Shown piece after piece: positions 1 to 7,297 of a stretch of 14,879 nt of DNA (its first letter is position 1; each line of letters starts with the position of its first letter). Both the position numbers and the translations under genes were made by a program. The notes below the pieces were generated by a model, which saw only the letters and a program-made list of their open reading frames with translations, was not told the origin of the DNA and did not search any database. Origin of the DNA: Oleiagrimonas sp036379395 (GTDB taxonomy: Bacteria > Pseudomonadota > Gammaproteobacteria > Xanthomonadales > Rhodanobacteraceae); NCBI GenBank assembly GCA_036379395.1, contig DASVGR010000091.1:1-14879 (forward strand), written 5' to 3'.

Positions 1-8
1 GGCTTGTT

Positions 9-20
9 CTACAAATGTAG
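9..20. promoter_or_regulatory. Palindrome before the Phd/PIN module (candidate operator)
   Basis: CTACA-AA-TGTAG is a perfect inverted repeat ending 12 bases before the antitoxin ATG. It overlaps a second small palindrome, TGTAGTACA (16-24). Phd-type antitoxins commonly bind such palindromes to repress their own operon. The window begins here, so any -35 element cannot be judged. Confidence 0.4.
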
Positions 21-32
21 TACAGTGCAAAC

Positions 33-317
33 ATGAAGACGATCAGCAAACGCGAATTGAACCAGCAGACGGCGCGCGTGCTGGCGGAAGTGCGCGAAGA
101 CGAGCCGGTGTACATCACCGAGCGCGGGGTGCCGCGCTGGCGCATCGAGGCGACGGACGGCAGCGACGATCCGCTGGCGCGGTTGCGGGCGCAGGGCCGC
201 GTGGTGGAGCGCAGGAAGAAGCCGCTGCCTTGGCCGGACGACTGGGAACAACGCGCGCATGGCCGTACGCCGGATGACGTGGATGCCTTGGTCGCCGCCA
301 TGCGCGAGGATCGTTGA
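33..317 (+). CDS. Type II antitoxin, Phd/YefM family
   Basis: The 94-residue protein begins MKTISKRELNQQTARVLAEV and continues with VYITERGVPRWRIE. This is the Phd/YefM N-terminal DNA-binding fold: a short strand, a helix with the Asn-Gln pair, then an ITERG-like hairpin. The charged C-terminal half (about residues 45-94) would be the flexible part that wraps the toxin. The expected role is to neutralise the PIN nuclease encoded next and repress the shared operon. The stop codon overlaps the toxin ATG (TGATG), a sign of translational coupling. No strong Shine-Dalgarno is visible before the ATG. The family call is by sequence style and the pairing by adjacency. Confidence 0.88.
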   Translation: MKTISKRELNQQTARVLAEVREDEPVYITERGVPRWRIEATDGSDDPLARLRAQGRVVERRKKPLPWPDDWEQRAHGRTPDDVDALVAAMREDR

Positions 318-730
318 TGCGTTTTTATCTGGATACCTCGGTGGCCTTGCATGCGGTGTTGCCCGGCGGCGATCGACGCGCACGCGCGTGGTTGCAGGCG
401 CTGGACGGTGGCGATGACGACATCTGCGCCTCGACATTGTTGCGGCTGGAAATGATCCGGGCGCTGCGGCGTGAACGGCTCGATACGGCCTGGGCGCAGC
501 TGGTGCTGCAGCGTCTGGACCTGATCAGCATCGACGACGGCGTGCTGCGGTTTGCCGCCGCCATCGAGTCGCACGTCAAGTCGCTGGATGCCATCCATCT
601 GGCCACCTGCTCGCTGCTCGGCAACGCGGTGACGATGGTGACGCACGACGCCAACATGGCCGACGTGGCCGGCAGTCTCGGGTTTGCGGTTCATGACCCG
701 CTGGCCATGGAGGCGTTGCGGCATGAATAG
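317..730 (+). CDS. Type II toxin, PIN-domain ribonuclease (VapC-like)
   Basis: A 137-residue protein of typical VapC length. Hallmarks in order: MRFYLDTSVALHA with the first acidic residue (Asp6), LLRLEMIRALRR with the second (Glu), SLDAIHLATC with the third (Asp), and VTHDANMADVA with the last (Asp). These four acidic positions bind the metal ion in PIN nucleases, so the active site looks complete. The family cleaves RNA, often tRNA or rRNA; the target here is unknown. The ATG at 317 shares bases with the antitoxin stop and is preferred over the TTG one codon upstream. With the gene before it, it forms a two-gene operon. Confidence 0.9.
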   Translation: MRFYLDTSVALHAVLPGGDRRARAWLQALDGGDDDICASTLLRLEMIRALRRERLDTAWAQLVLQRLDLISIDDGVLRFAAAIESHVKSLDAIHLATCSLLGNAVTMVTHDANMADVAGSLGFAVHDPLAMEALRHE

Positions 731-771
731 GGCGATGGCGATGCGTGGACAAGTGGCGGGCTGAAAGCTAA

Positions 772-790
772 GTTATTCCAAGGTAATAAC
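772..790. promoter_or_regulatory. Inverted repeat before the ParD/ParE-type module (candidate operator)
   Basis: GTTATT-CCAAGGT-AATAAC has perfect 6-base arms in an AT-rich stretch, 20 bases before the antitoxin ATG. A GAGG ribosome binding site follows at 801-804. Ribbon-helix-helix antitoxins usually bind such a site. Position and symmetry are seen; function is inferred. Confidence 0.4.
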
Positions 791-810
791 AATGAATACC
801 GAGGTGTGAT

Positions 811-1083
811 ATGGCCGCTTCCGTGAAAATCAGCGATGAGTTGAAGCAGCGCATCCAGCGTCTGGCCGGCCTGCGCCAGCGCTCGCCGCACTGGATCATG
901 CGCGAGGCGATCGAGGAATATGTCGTGCGCGAAGAAAAACGCGAAGCGTTCAAGCGTGATGCGCTGCATGCCTGGCAGGCGTATCAGCGCGATGGCCGTC
1001 ATCTGACGCTGGCAGAAGCCGATGCGTGGCTGGCGAAGCTGGAAGCTGGTGAAGATGCCGAGCCGCCCACGTGCCACAGTTGA
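811..1083 (+). CDS. Type II antitoxin, ribbon-helix-helix (CopG/ParD-like)
   Basis: The 90-residue protein begins MAASVKISDELKQRIQRLA, then RSPHWIMREAIEEYVVREE. This is the ribbon-helix-helix pattern: a short strand (residues 3-8), helix A (9-20), a turn, and helix B (26-42) that forms the dimer. The C-terminal half is charged and would bind the toxin. GAGG at 801-804 is a good ribosome binding site for the ATG at 811. The last 13 bases overlap the toxin gene. It most likely neutralises the ParE-like protein encoded next and represses the pair. Confidence 0.85.
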   Translation: MAASVKISDELKQRIQRLAGLRQRSPHWIMREAIEEYVVREEKREAFKRDALHAWQAYQRDGRHLTLAEADAWLAKLEAGEDAEPPTCHS

Positions 1084-1385
1084 TCTGGACGCCGTCCGCA
1101 CTGGCGGACGTAAAACGTCTGCATGGCTTCCTGGTCGACAAGGACGCGGAAGCTGCCCGGCGAGCGGTGCGGGCGATTCGCGAAAGCGTCAACATTTTGT
1201 CCCGCCATCCACACGTAGGAAAGCCCGTCGAGGGCATGGACCCCGAATTCAGGGAATGGCTGATTGATTTCGGCAGCAGCGGGTACGTGGCCCTGTACCG
1301 ACTGGATGATGCTGATGTCAGTATTCTGGCGGTCCGGCATCAGAGGGAGGTTGGCATTGATGTGCATGAATTCGACGCATCCTGA
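1071..1385 (+). CDS. Type II toxin, RelE/ParE family
   Basis: The 104-residue protein (GTG start) begins MPQLIWTPSALADVKRLHGF and has AARRAVRAIRESVNILSRHP, GKPVEG, then YVALYRLDDADVSILAVRHQRE. The order helix hairpin, HPxxG turn, central strands and ILAVRHQRE tail is that of ParE/RelE toxins. ParE members poison DNA gyrase, while RelE members cleave mRNA on ribosomes; the sequence does not decide between them. The gene overlaps its antitoxin by 13 bases, typical of coupled expression. The only longer reading of the frame would lack a ribosome binding site, so the GTG at 1071 is kept. Confidence 0.88.
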   Translation: MPQLIWTPSALADVKRLHGFLVDKDAEAARRAVRAIRESVNILSRHPHVGKPVEGMDPEFREWLIDFGSSGYVALYRLDDADVSILAVRHQREVGIDVHEFDAS

Positions 1386-1526
1386 CGGGCTTGTCGCCCA
1401 CAAGATCGTTCGTGGCGAGGATGTTCGGGGCGGCGCATACGCTTGTAGTCCAAAAAACGGCCGTGGCGAGCGTCGTTGGTGCCCCGGAGTTCAACGTTCA
1501 CTGTCCGATGGTGGTTTGAAACGCTG

Positions 1527-2921
1527 ATGCCTGTATCCAAGACCACGATCCTGATCGCCGACGACCAAGCCGATGTGCGCGAGGCGTTGCGCCTGCTGCT
1601 GAAGGCTGAAGGCATGGCGTGCGTGGCGGTGGACTCGCCGCTGGAGGCGTTGAAGGCGTTGCATGCGCGTGCGTTTGCCTGCGCGCTGATTGATCTCAAC
1701 TACACGCGCGACACGACGTCCGGCGCGGAAGGTCTGGAGCTTCTGGAGCACCTGCGCGAGCAGGCGCCGGAGCTGCCGGTGGTGGTGATGACGGCGTGGG
1801 GCAACGTGCCGCTGGCGGTGGAGGCGATGCGTCGCGGGGCCGCCGATTTTGTCGAAAAGCCGTGGGACAACGCGCGCCTGGTGCGCATTCTCGACGCGCA
1901 GATCAAGCTGGCGCGCGGAGCGCGGCGCACGCAAAAACTGGAGGCGGAAAACGCCTTGCTGCGCGACGCCGAACCGGCGGATTTCGTGGCCGAGGCGCCG
2001 GCCATGCGGCGGGTGCTGGAGCTGGTCGCGCGCGTCGCGCCGTCCGACGCCAACGTGCTGGTGCGCGGCGAAAACGGCACCGGCAAGGGCGTCATCGCGC
2101 AAATGATCCACGCGCAGTCGCGCCGCGCGGCGGCGTCGCTGGTCAAGGTCAACATGGGTGGCATCAACGAGAACGTGTTCGAGTCGGAGATGTTCGGCCA
2201 CGTCAAGGGCGCGTTCACTGACGCCCGCGAAGAACGCATCGGCCGTTTCGAGCTGGCCGATGGTGGCACGCTGTTTCTGGATGAGGTGGGCAACGTGCCG
2301 GTATCGCAGCAGCCCAAGTTGCTGCGCGTGCTGGAAGATCGCCAGTTCGAGCGGCTGGGTTCCTCGCGCACGCAGGACGTGGACGTGCGTCTGGTGGCGG
2401 CCACCAATGCCGATCTGGAAGCGGCGGTGGCCGCCGGACAGTTTCGCCGTGATCTGCTGTATCGCCTCAACACGTTCGAAATCCACCTGCCGCCGTTGCG
2501 CGAGCGGCGCGAGGACATCGTGCCGTTGGCGCGCCAGTTCCTGGCCCGCCACGCGCGGCATTACGGCCGCGACGGCCTGCATCTGACGGCGGCGGCCGAG
2601 CGTGCGCTGGCGGCATGGCGCTGGCCCGGCAACGTGCGCGAGTTGCAGCACCTCATGGAGCGCGCGGCGTTGCTGGCCGCGCATGACGCGGTGGACGAAA
2701 GCGCGCTCAATTTCGGCAACGTGGCACGGCCCGAAGGCGCGGCCGACCTGACAACCATGACGCTGGACGAAGCCGAGGCGTGGCTGGTGGCGCAGGCGCT
2801 GCAGCGTCACGCCGGCAACCTGCAGCGCGCGGCCGACGCGCTGGGCATCACGCGGCAAACCTTGTATCGGCGCATGGAAAAATACGACCTGCAGGCCGGC
2901 ACGGACGAAGCCGATGCCTGA
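1527..2921 (+). CDS. Sigma-54 activator-type response regulator (NtrC-like: REC, AAA+, Fis HTH)
   Basis: This 464-residue regulator has three domains. A receiver domain (about 7-125) has Asp12/Asp13, phospho-acceptor Asp56, Thr89 and Lys111. An AAA+ domain has Walker A GENGTGKG at 181-188 and Walker B GGTLFLDE at about 246-253. A Fis-type helix-turn-helix lies near 425-455 (GNLQRAADALGITRQTLYRR). The family opens promoters held by sigma-54 RNA polymerase after phosphorylation. The loop that touches sigma-54, normally GAFTGA, reads GAFTDA (228-233). The ATG at 1527 is chosen because the receiver domain starts directly after it; the frame stays open to 1476. It overlaps the downstream kinase gene by 8 bases, so the two form one system. 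The signal and target genes are not visible. Confidence 0.93.
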   Translation: MPVSKTTILIADDQADVREALRLLLKAEGMACVAVDSPLEALKALHARAFACALIDLNYTRDTTSGAEGLELLEHLREQAPELPVVVMTAWGNVPLAVEAMRRGAADFVEKPWDNARLVRILDAQIKLARGARRTQKLEAENALLRDAEPADFVAEAPAMRRVLELVARVAPSDANVLVRGENGTGKGVIAQMIHAQSRRAAASLVKVNMGGINENVFESEMFGHVKGAFTDAREERIGRFELADGGTLFLDEVGNVPVSQQPKLLRVLEDRQFERLGSSRTQDVDVRLVAATNADLEAAVAAGQFRRDLLYRLNTFEIHLPPLRERREDIVPLARQFLARHARHYGRDGLHLTAAAERALAAWRWPGNVRELQHLMERAALLAAHDAVDESALNFGNVARPEGAADLTTMTLDEAEAWLVAQALQRHAGNLQRAADALGITRQTLYRRMEKYDLQAGTDEADA

Positions 2922-4239
2922 GCCGTCTCCGCGCAGCGCGCATTTGCCGCGCTTTGAGCGACGCGTGCGCACAGGCGCGTTGCTGGCGGCCCTGCCGGCC
3001 GTCGCGGGGTGCGTGGCGTTGATGGTTTTTGGCGGCGCTGCCGGCTGGTGGCCGTGGATGTTGCTGCTGGCGGTCGTGGTGGCCACGGTGTGGCTGGCGC
3101 GCTGGCATGGTCGGCGCGTGCTGTATCCGCTGTACACGCTGTCGGGCCTGATCGAGGCCTTGCGCCAAGGCGATTACAGCATGCGCGGCGCCACCGGCAG
3201 CGTGCTGGGCGACGTGGCGGTCGACATCAATGCGCTGGCTGAGCGATTGCAGGCCGAGCGGCTTCAATTCGAGGAAGCCACGCAATTGCTGGGCAAGACG
3301 CTGACCGCGCTCGCCAGCGCGGTGATGGTGTTCGATGCCGGGCGTCGGCTGCGCCTGGTCAACCCGGCGGCGCAGCGCCTGCTGGGCAAACCGCGGCATG
3401 CGCTGTTCGGACGCGAGGCCGGTGAATTGGGTGTGGATGGTCTGCTCGACGGCCCGGCCGCCGTCGTTGTCACGCATGCCTTTGCCGAGCGCGAAGGCCG
3501 CTTCGACGTGCGCCACACGGCCTTGCGTCGTGATGGCCGGGGCGGCCAGTTGCTGGTCGTCAGCGACGTGGGCGAGGTGCTGCGCGCCGAAGAACGCCAA
3601 GCCTGGCAGCGCCTGCTGCGCGTGCTGGGCCACGAGGTCAACAACTCGCTGGCGCCGATCCAGTCGATGGCCGGCACGCTGTCCACGCTGGTCGCACGCG
3701 AACCGCTGCCGGATGACTGGCGCGAGGATTTTGCCAGCGGCCTCAGCGTCATCGGCAACCGCGCCGGCGCCCTGACGCGCTTTCTGGCTGGCTACAGCAA
3801 GCTGGCCAAGTTGCCGCCGCCGGTGCGGCGACGCGTGGACGTGGCCGAGCTGGCGGCCAAGGTTGCGCGGCTGGAACAGCGCCTGCCGGTGGCGCTTTCC
3901 AGTATGCAGACGCTATGCATCGATGCCGATCCCGACCAGCTTGAACAGGCCTTGATCAATCTGGTCGCCAATGCCGTGGACGCGGCACCGCGCGATGCCG
4001 GCGAGGTGGCCTTGCGCTGGCATCGCGACGGCTCGCGCGCCGTCATCGAAGTGGTCGACAACGGGCCGGGACCGCCCTCCAGCGGCAACCTGTTCGTGCC
4101 GTTTTTCACCACCAAACCGGGCGGTTCCGGCATCGGTCTGGCGCTGGTGCGGCAGATTGCCGAAGCGCACGACGGTGGCGTCAGCCTGAGCGCGCGCGAC
4201 GACGGGCCGGGTAGTATCGCGCGCTTGTGGCTGGGGTGA
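2914..4239 (+). CDS. Membrane sensor histidine kinase (NtrY/NtrB-like), partner of the upstream regulator
   Basis: A 441-residue inner-membrane kinase. Two membrane helices lie at about 20-42 and 46-64 with almost no periplasmic loop, so the signal is probably sensed in the membrane or cytoplasm. A HAMP-like linker (about 65-115) and a PAS-like region (about 125-220) follow. The H-box is LGHEVNNSLAPIQ with phospho-accepting His240. The ATPase domain has the N-box NLVANAVDA (Asn353), the G1 box DNGPG (382-386), an F-box FVPFFTTKPGG, and the G2 box GSGIGLAL. All catalytic boxes are present. The start overlaps the regulator stop by 8 bases (ATGCCTGA), which implies coupled synthesis. The HEVNNSLAPI form of the H-box is typical of NtrY-like kinases. 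Confidence 0.93.
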   Translation: MPEPSPRSAHLPRFERRVRTGALLAALPAVAGCVALMVFGGAAGWWPWMLLLAVVVATVWLARWHGRRVLYPLYTLSGLIEALRQGDYSMRGATGSVLGDVAVDINALAERLQAERLQFEEATQLLGKTLTALASAVMVFDAGRRLRLVNPAAQRLLGKPRHALFGREAGELGVDGLLDGPAAVVVTHAFAEREGRFDVRHTALRRDGRGGQLLVVSDVGEVLRAEERQAWQRLLRVLGHEVNNSLAPIQSMAGTLSTLVAREPLPDDWREDFASGLSVIGNRAGALTRFLAGYSKLAKLPPPVRRRVDVAELAAKVARLEQRLPVALSSMQTLCIDADPDQLEQALINLVANAVDAAPRDAGEVALRWHRDGSRAVIEVVDNGPGPPSSGNLFVPFFTTKPGGSGIGLALVRQIAEAHDGGVSLSARDDGPGSIARLWLG

Positions 4240-4284
4240 GGAAGTTCTGGTTGAAGCGGCAGGCAACGTGCCACTGGCAACGGC

Positions 4285-4301
4285 GGGAGCGCGCCCGCGC
4301 G
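4285..4301 (+). repeat. Solo REP half-element
   Basis: GGGAGCGCGCCCGCGCG lies between the kinase gene and pncB. It matches, on the other strand, the right arm of the paired palindromes at 8075-8150 and 7977-8049. It has no opposite partner nearby, so it is a single REP rather than a pair. It may act as a stem-loop at the end of the kinase mRNA. Confidence 0.55.
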
Positions 4302-4377
4302 GCTGACAGGCCGGACGCTGAAGGCCACAATGCGTCCTTGCGCGGCGCAGGTTGCCGCTGGCTGGATTTTGCCTGTT

Positions 4378-5541
4378 GTGATTATTGAATCGCTGCTCGA
4401 TACCGACCTGTACAAGCTGACCATGATGCAGGCGGTGCTGCACCGCTTTCCGGCCGCCGAAGTGGCCTACGAACTGCATTGCCGCACGCCCGGCGCCATG
4501 CGCGATGTGCCGGTCGAGCGCGTGCGCGAGGAAGTGGCGCATTTGTGCAGCCTGCGCTTTGCCCCGCACGAGCTCGACTACCTGCGCTGCCTGCGCTACA
4601 TCAAGCCCGATTTTGTGGAAATCCTGCGCCTGTTTCACCTGCAGGCCGAACATGTCCGCATCGACAAGGTCGACGGCGAACTGGTCATCACCATTCATGG
4701 GCCGTGGCTGCACACGATTTTGTTCGAGGTGCCGATTCTGGCCATCGTCAGCGAGCTGTACGCACAGCAACGCGGCGATGCGAGTAGCCAGGCCGAGGGC
4801 GAGGCGCGGCTGGAAGCCAAGATTTCGGCGGTGCAGGCGTTTGCCGGAGCCGACCATTTTCGTTTTGCCGAATTCGGCACGCGGCGACGTTTTTCACGCC
4901 GCTGGCAACAGCACGTCATCGCGCGTCTGGCCGAAGCATTGCCGCGTCAGTTGGTTGGCACCAGCAACGTGCTGTTTGCCATGCAGCAGGGCCTGGCGCC
5001 GGTCGGCACCATGGCGCACGAGTTCCTGCAGGCGGCGCAGGCGCTGGGGCCGCGGCTGGTCGATTCGCAGCGTTACGCGCTGGAAGCGTGGGTGCAGGAA
5101 TACCGGGGTGATCTGGGCATCGCGCTGTCCGACGTGATCGGGCTGGAGGCTTTTCTGCGCGATTTCGACCTGTATTTTTGCAAGCTGTTCGACGGCGTGC
5201 GGCAGGATTCGGGTGACCCGTTCGCGTGGGGCGAGCGCATGCTTGAGCACTACGAAGCCATGCGTGTGGATGCGCGCGCCAAGACGTTCGTTTTCAGTGA
5301 CGGGCTGGACATGGCCAAGGCTTTCGCGCTGCACCGGCGCTTTGCCGGGCGCGTCAACACCAGCTTCGGCATCGGCACGCATCTGACCAACGACATGGGC
5401 TTTGCCGCGCCCGGTCTGGTCATCAAGATGACGCGCTGCAACGGGCAGGCGGTGGCCAAGATCAGCGATGACGCCGGCAAGACGCTGTGTGCGGACGAGG
5501 CGTATCTGGCGTACCTGAAAAAGGTGTTCGCGGTCGGGTGA
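4378..5541 (+). CDS. pncB: Nicotinate phosphoribosyltransferase
   Basis: A cytoplasmic enzyme of 387 residues (GTG start) that joins nicotinate to PRPP, with ATP hydrolysis, to make nicotinate mononucleotide in the NAD salvage (Preiss-Handler) pathway. Family motifs in order: SLLDTDLYKLTMMQAV (5-20), FAEFGTRRRFS (163-173), GTSNVLFA (194-201), GTMAHE (210-215) with the presumed phosphorylated His214, DGVRQDSGDP, VFSDGLD and FGIGTHLTND. The length is close to the usual 390-400. The GTG at 4378 gives the usual MIIxSLLDTDLYK start; an in-frame ATG at 4330 would add 16 unlikely residues. The gene stands alone: the kinase ends 138 bases upstream, and a lower-GC block starts right after the stop. 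Confidence 0.95.
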   Translation: MIIESLLDTDLYKLTMMQAVLHRFPAAEVAYELHCRTPGAMRDVPVERVREEVAHLCSLRFAPHELDYLRCLRYIKPDFVEILRLFHLQAEHVRIDKVDGELVITIHGPWLHTILFEVPILAIVSELYAQQRGDASSQAEGEARLEAKISAVQAFAGADHFRFAEFGTRRRFSRRWQQHVIARLAEALPRQLVGTSNVLFAMQQGLAPVGTMAHEFLQAAQALGPRLVDSQRYALEAWVQEYRGDLGIALSDVIGLEAFLRDFDLYFCKLFDGVRQDSGDPFAWGERMLEHYEAMRVDARAKTFVFSDGLDMAKAFALHRRFAGRVNTSFGIGTHLTNDMGFAAPGLVIKMTRCNGQAVAKISDDAGKTLCADEAYLAYLKKVFAVG

Positions 5542-5557
5542 AGGTGTTCACGAAATG

Positions 5558-5595
5558 CCAAACTGAGGCTCTCGACCTATCGGTTGGCAGTTTGG
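5558..5595. other. Inverted repeat just after pncB
   Basis: CCAAACTG (5558-5565) pairs exactly with CAGTTTGG (5588-5595) across a 22-base loop, 17 bases after the pncB stop. T-rich bases follow, but there is no clean U-run, so it could be a weak terminator or a binding site. A 9-base direct repeat AAGGTGTTC (5521-5529 and 5541-5549) sits at the same border, where base composition changes. Confidence 0.35.
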
Positions 5596-5627
5596 TGGCT
5601 TTTGGTCCTTTTGGTGAGGCTTGCTAT

Positions 5628-5717
5628 TTGACATTTGTTGATGCACGTGCTAGCCCTAATAAAGTGTTAGCCGCATGTAAGCACCGGGGTGAGGTGGAAC
5701 CGTTAACCAAGGAGGTT
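5628..5717 (+). promoter_or_regulatory. Possible promoter and ribosome binding site for the exported-protein gene
   Basis: TTGACA at 5628-5633 is a perfect -35 box. The -10 is unclear: TAGCCC follows at 17 bases and TAATAA at 23. AAGGAGG at 5709-5715 is a near-perfect ribosome binding site placed 7 bases before the GTG at 5723. The ribosome binding site is convincing and decides that start; the promoter is tentative. Confidence 0.35.
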
Positions 5718-5722
5718 ACCCA

Positions 5723-6218
5723 GTGTTTCGTCAAATCGTTTTTGCTTTCGCCACGCTTGGAGTTTTAGGCTTCGCGCTACCTGCCGTTGGAGGGGGGCAC
5801 AAGTGTGCAGATACCGCATGGCGGCATAAATGTTGCGACGGCCTCATCGGCCAGAGTCGCATCAATCGGAACGGACCTTAAGTGCGCAACCTGTGGTCTT
5901 GGATTGGGTGGCGGCGGAAATCCTGCACCCCCACCCCCACCACCGCCTTCGCGGACTACTACGCCGAAGTTGGCAATGTATAGAGTCGCACCATCAGCTG
6001 GGACCATATCCATCAGGTTCACCAACGGGCTCAATGCGGTGGTTGATACAGCTAAAGGTGTCATACGCATCACGAATAAATCCGGTGGGACAAGTGTAGT
6101 TAAGCTTGATGCGGCAGCGAGTGCGTGGGCGAAGGGGAGTGCTGGCTTGTCGCAGCAGTATCTGACTCAGATTCGTAGTATCGCGACCAATCACCATACC
6201 GCCAGCTCCTATTGCTAG
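5723..6218 (+). CDS. Exported hypothetical protein, reading frame broken at a G6 run
   Basis: From the GTG at 5723, which has an excellent AAGGAGG site, translation begins MFRQIVFAFATLGVLGFALP, a clear signal peptide. After a run of six G (5792-5797) this frame loses its sense and stops at 5879-5881. One G fewer would join it to an open frame reading GGTSVQIPHGGINVATASS, which continues to the TAG at 6216-6218. The joined protein would have about 164 residues: signal peptide, a Cys pair (LKCATCGLG), a Gly-rich stretch, a seven-proline linker, then a domain of about 80 residues (KLAMYRVAPSAGTISIRF onward). The family is not recognised. Codon use is less GC-biased than in the neighbours, suggesting transfer. 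The break may be a sequencing error, decay or phase variation. Confidence 0.55.
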
Positions 6219-6709
6219 AAAAGAGCCAATTAGGGCAAGATGTACGTGGTGTGGCGGGACTACAACCGAACTTAAAGGCGGCGGGGCCGTTTGGTACTTC
6301 GTGCTGGTGGGTACCTTTTGACGAGGGTGATGAGTACCCACTTGAATGCGACAGTAGCTGGGTGGACGCGATTGGAGGAGCCGAGTCGTCTGCGTGGGCT
6401 TACATGCAATCAGGATGGGGCTACGCGGAAAGTTGGTGGACACCTGCTGCGGATCCGAACCACCCTGATACGCGAGCTTTCTACGATTGGAACCAGATGC
6501 GAGTAGGTCATTGTCATGACCTCCCGCTTTCCTCAGCGGAACTTGGCCTTGCGGCTGGGGGTGTTGTGGGAGGATGTGCGGCTGGTGTGACGAACTTTGG
6601 TGTCAGTTGTGGTGGGGCGATATTGGGCTACACGGCTGCGGCCTATCAATATTCAAATGATCTTGGAGTCTGTAATTCGTCTTACCCAGGGCCGAACTGG
6701 AATTCCTGA
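6212..6709 (+). CDS. Hypothetical Cys/Trp-rich protein with glycine-rich hydrophobic tail
   Basis: A frame of 165 codons whose TTG start overlaps the previous stop (TTGCTAG). A GTG further in (near residue 14) is another possible start; neither has a clear ribosome binding site. The N-terminal half is rich in Trp, Cys and acidic residues (TSCWWVPFDEGDEYPLECDS, SGWGYAESWWTP). The C-terminal part reads LGLAAGGVVGGCAAGVTNFG and then VSCGGAILGYTAAAYQYSND, a Gly/Ala-rich hydrophobic hairpin with several Cys, reminiscent of glycine-zipper or bacteriocin-like segments. It has no signal peptide of its own. The frame is open back to 6179, so it may be the continuation of the upstream exported protein after a second frame break. 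Function unknown. Confidence 0.55.
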   Translation: MLEKSQLGQDVRGVAGLQPNLKAAGPFGTSCWWVPFDEGDEYPLECDSSWVDAIGGAESSAWAYMQSGWGYAESWWTPAADPNHPDTRAFYDWNQMRVGHCHDLPLSSAELGLAAGGVVGGCAAGVTNFGVSCGGAILGYTAAAYQYSNDLGVCNSSYPGPNWNS

Positions 6710-6757
6710 AGTTTATTCCTCTGCTAATCATCGGCTTGGCATGATCATGGATGTTAA

Positions 6758-7069
6758 ATGACGACTGAACGCACAGGTAAAAGTCTTTTTATTGCGCTAC
6801 TCATGGTAACTGGCGCCATCATTGTTGTGCCTTGGGCGGTGTTTGCTGTGAATGGAGTGGTTGGAGTCCAGCAGGCTGTAGTATCCGCGGCGGTCATATT
6901 GATGGTCGCCGCGGTAGCTTTCTGTATCGTGTGGCTCGTACGACGACGCTTGGTTCGTGGGGATGAATTGACGAAACGGACGAAGGATATGTATCTCACT
7001 TGGGCAATTATTGTGGTTGTCTATATTGGGGTCATCATTCACTATTTCAGGTTCCACCATCTTCATTGA
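6758..7069 (+). CDS. Small hypothetical membrane protein, three predicted helices
   Basis: A 103-residue protein with hydrophobic segments at about 9-32 (LFIALLMVTGAIIVVPWAVF), 38-61 (VGVQQAVVSAAVILMVAAVA onward) and 79-96 (YLTWAIIVVVYIGVIIHYF). A basic loop RRRLVRGDELTKRTKD lies between helices two and three and is probably cytoplasmic. The gene follows the glycine-tail protein by 48 bases on the same strand and shares its lower-GC composition. A small membrane protein beside a possible exported effector could serve as its immunity or escort partner, but this is inference. No family is recognised. Confidence 0.6.
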   Translation: MTTERTGKSLFIALLMVTGAIIVVPWAVFAVNGVVGVQQAVVSAAVILMVAAVAFCIVWLVRRRLVRGDELTKRTKDMYLTWAIIVVVYIGVIIHYFRFHHLH

Positions 7070-7297
7070 CTGGTGGAAATGGAGCCAGTGAATCACCCCG
7101 AAAGTCCAAGAGATCGTTCCGCTTTATCAGGCCGATTCGGCAAGACTGGCCTGTTACCAATCAAAGTTGCTTCATCACATTACGGGCGGCGTGCAGACGT
7201 CATACCTGTTTAATGAATCTACAAAACCAGACGGCTTGGCTTTCACGGACTCGTAAAGTGGCGTCGCTGCTACTCGAAGGCCGGCGTCTAGACAGTC
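7070..7297. other. Gap with short open frames only, possible gene remnant
   Basis: No firm gene is seen. On the plus strand a 44-codon frame runs from ATG 7079 to TAA 7211-7213. A second frame, open from about 7096 to a TAA near 7257, reads protein-like (IVPLYQADSARLACYQSKLL, later TSYLFNESTKPDGLAF) but has no usual start codon. The second may be the end of a decayed gene that belonged to the low-GC block. The minus-strand glutathione S-transferase ends at 7298. Confidence 0.3.

Noticed and set aside
1491..3137. A 548-codon open frame on the minus strand
   Set aside because: It lies antisense to the regulator and kinase, whose motifs are complete. Such frames are common in GC-rich DNA and this one reads as low-complexity Arg/His/Gln.
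3913..4857. A 314-codon minus-strand frame across the kinase/pncB border
   Set aside because: It is antisense to two well-supported genes and has no recognisable content.
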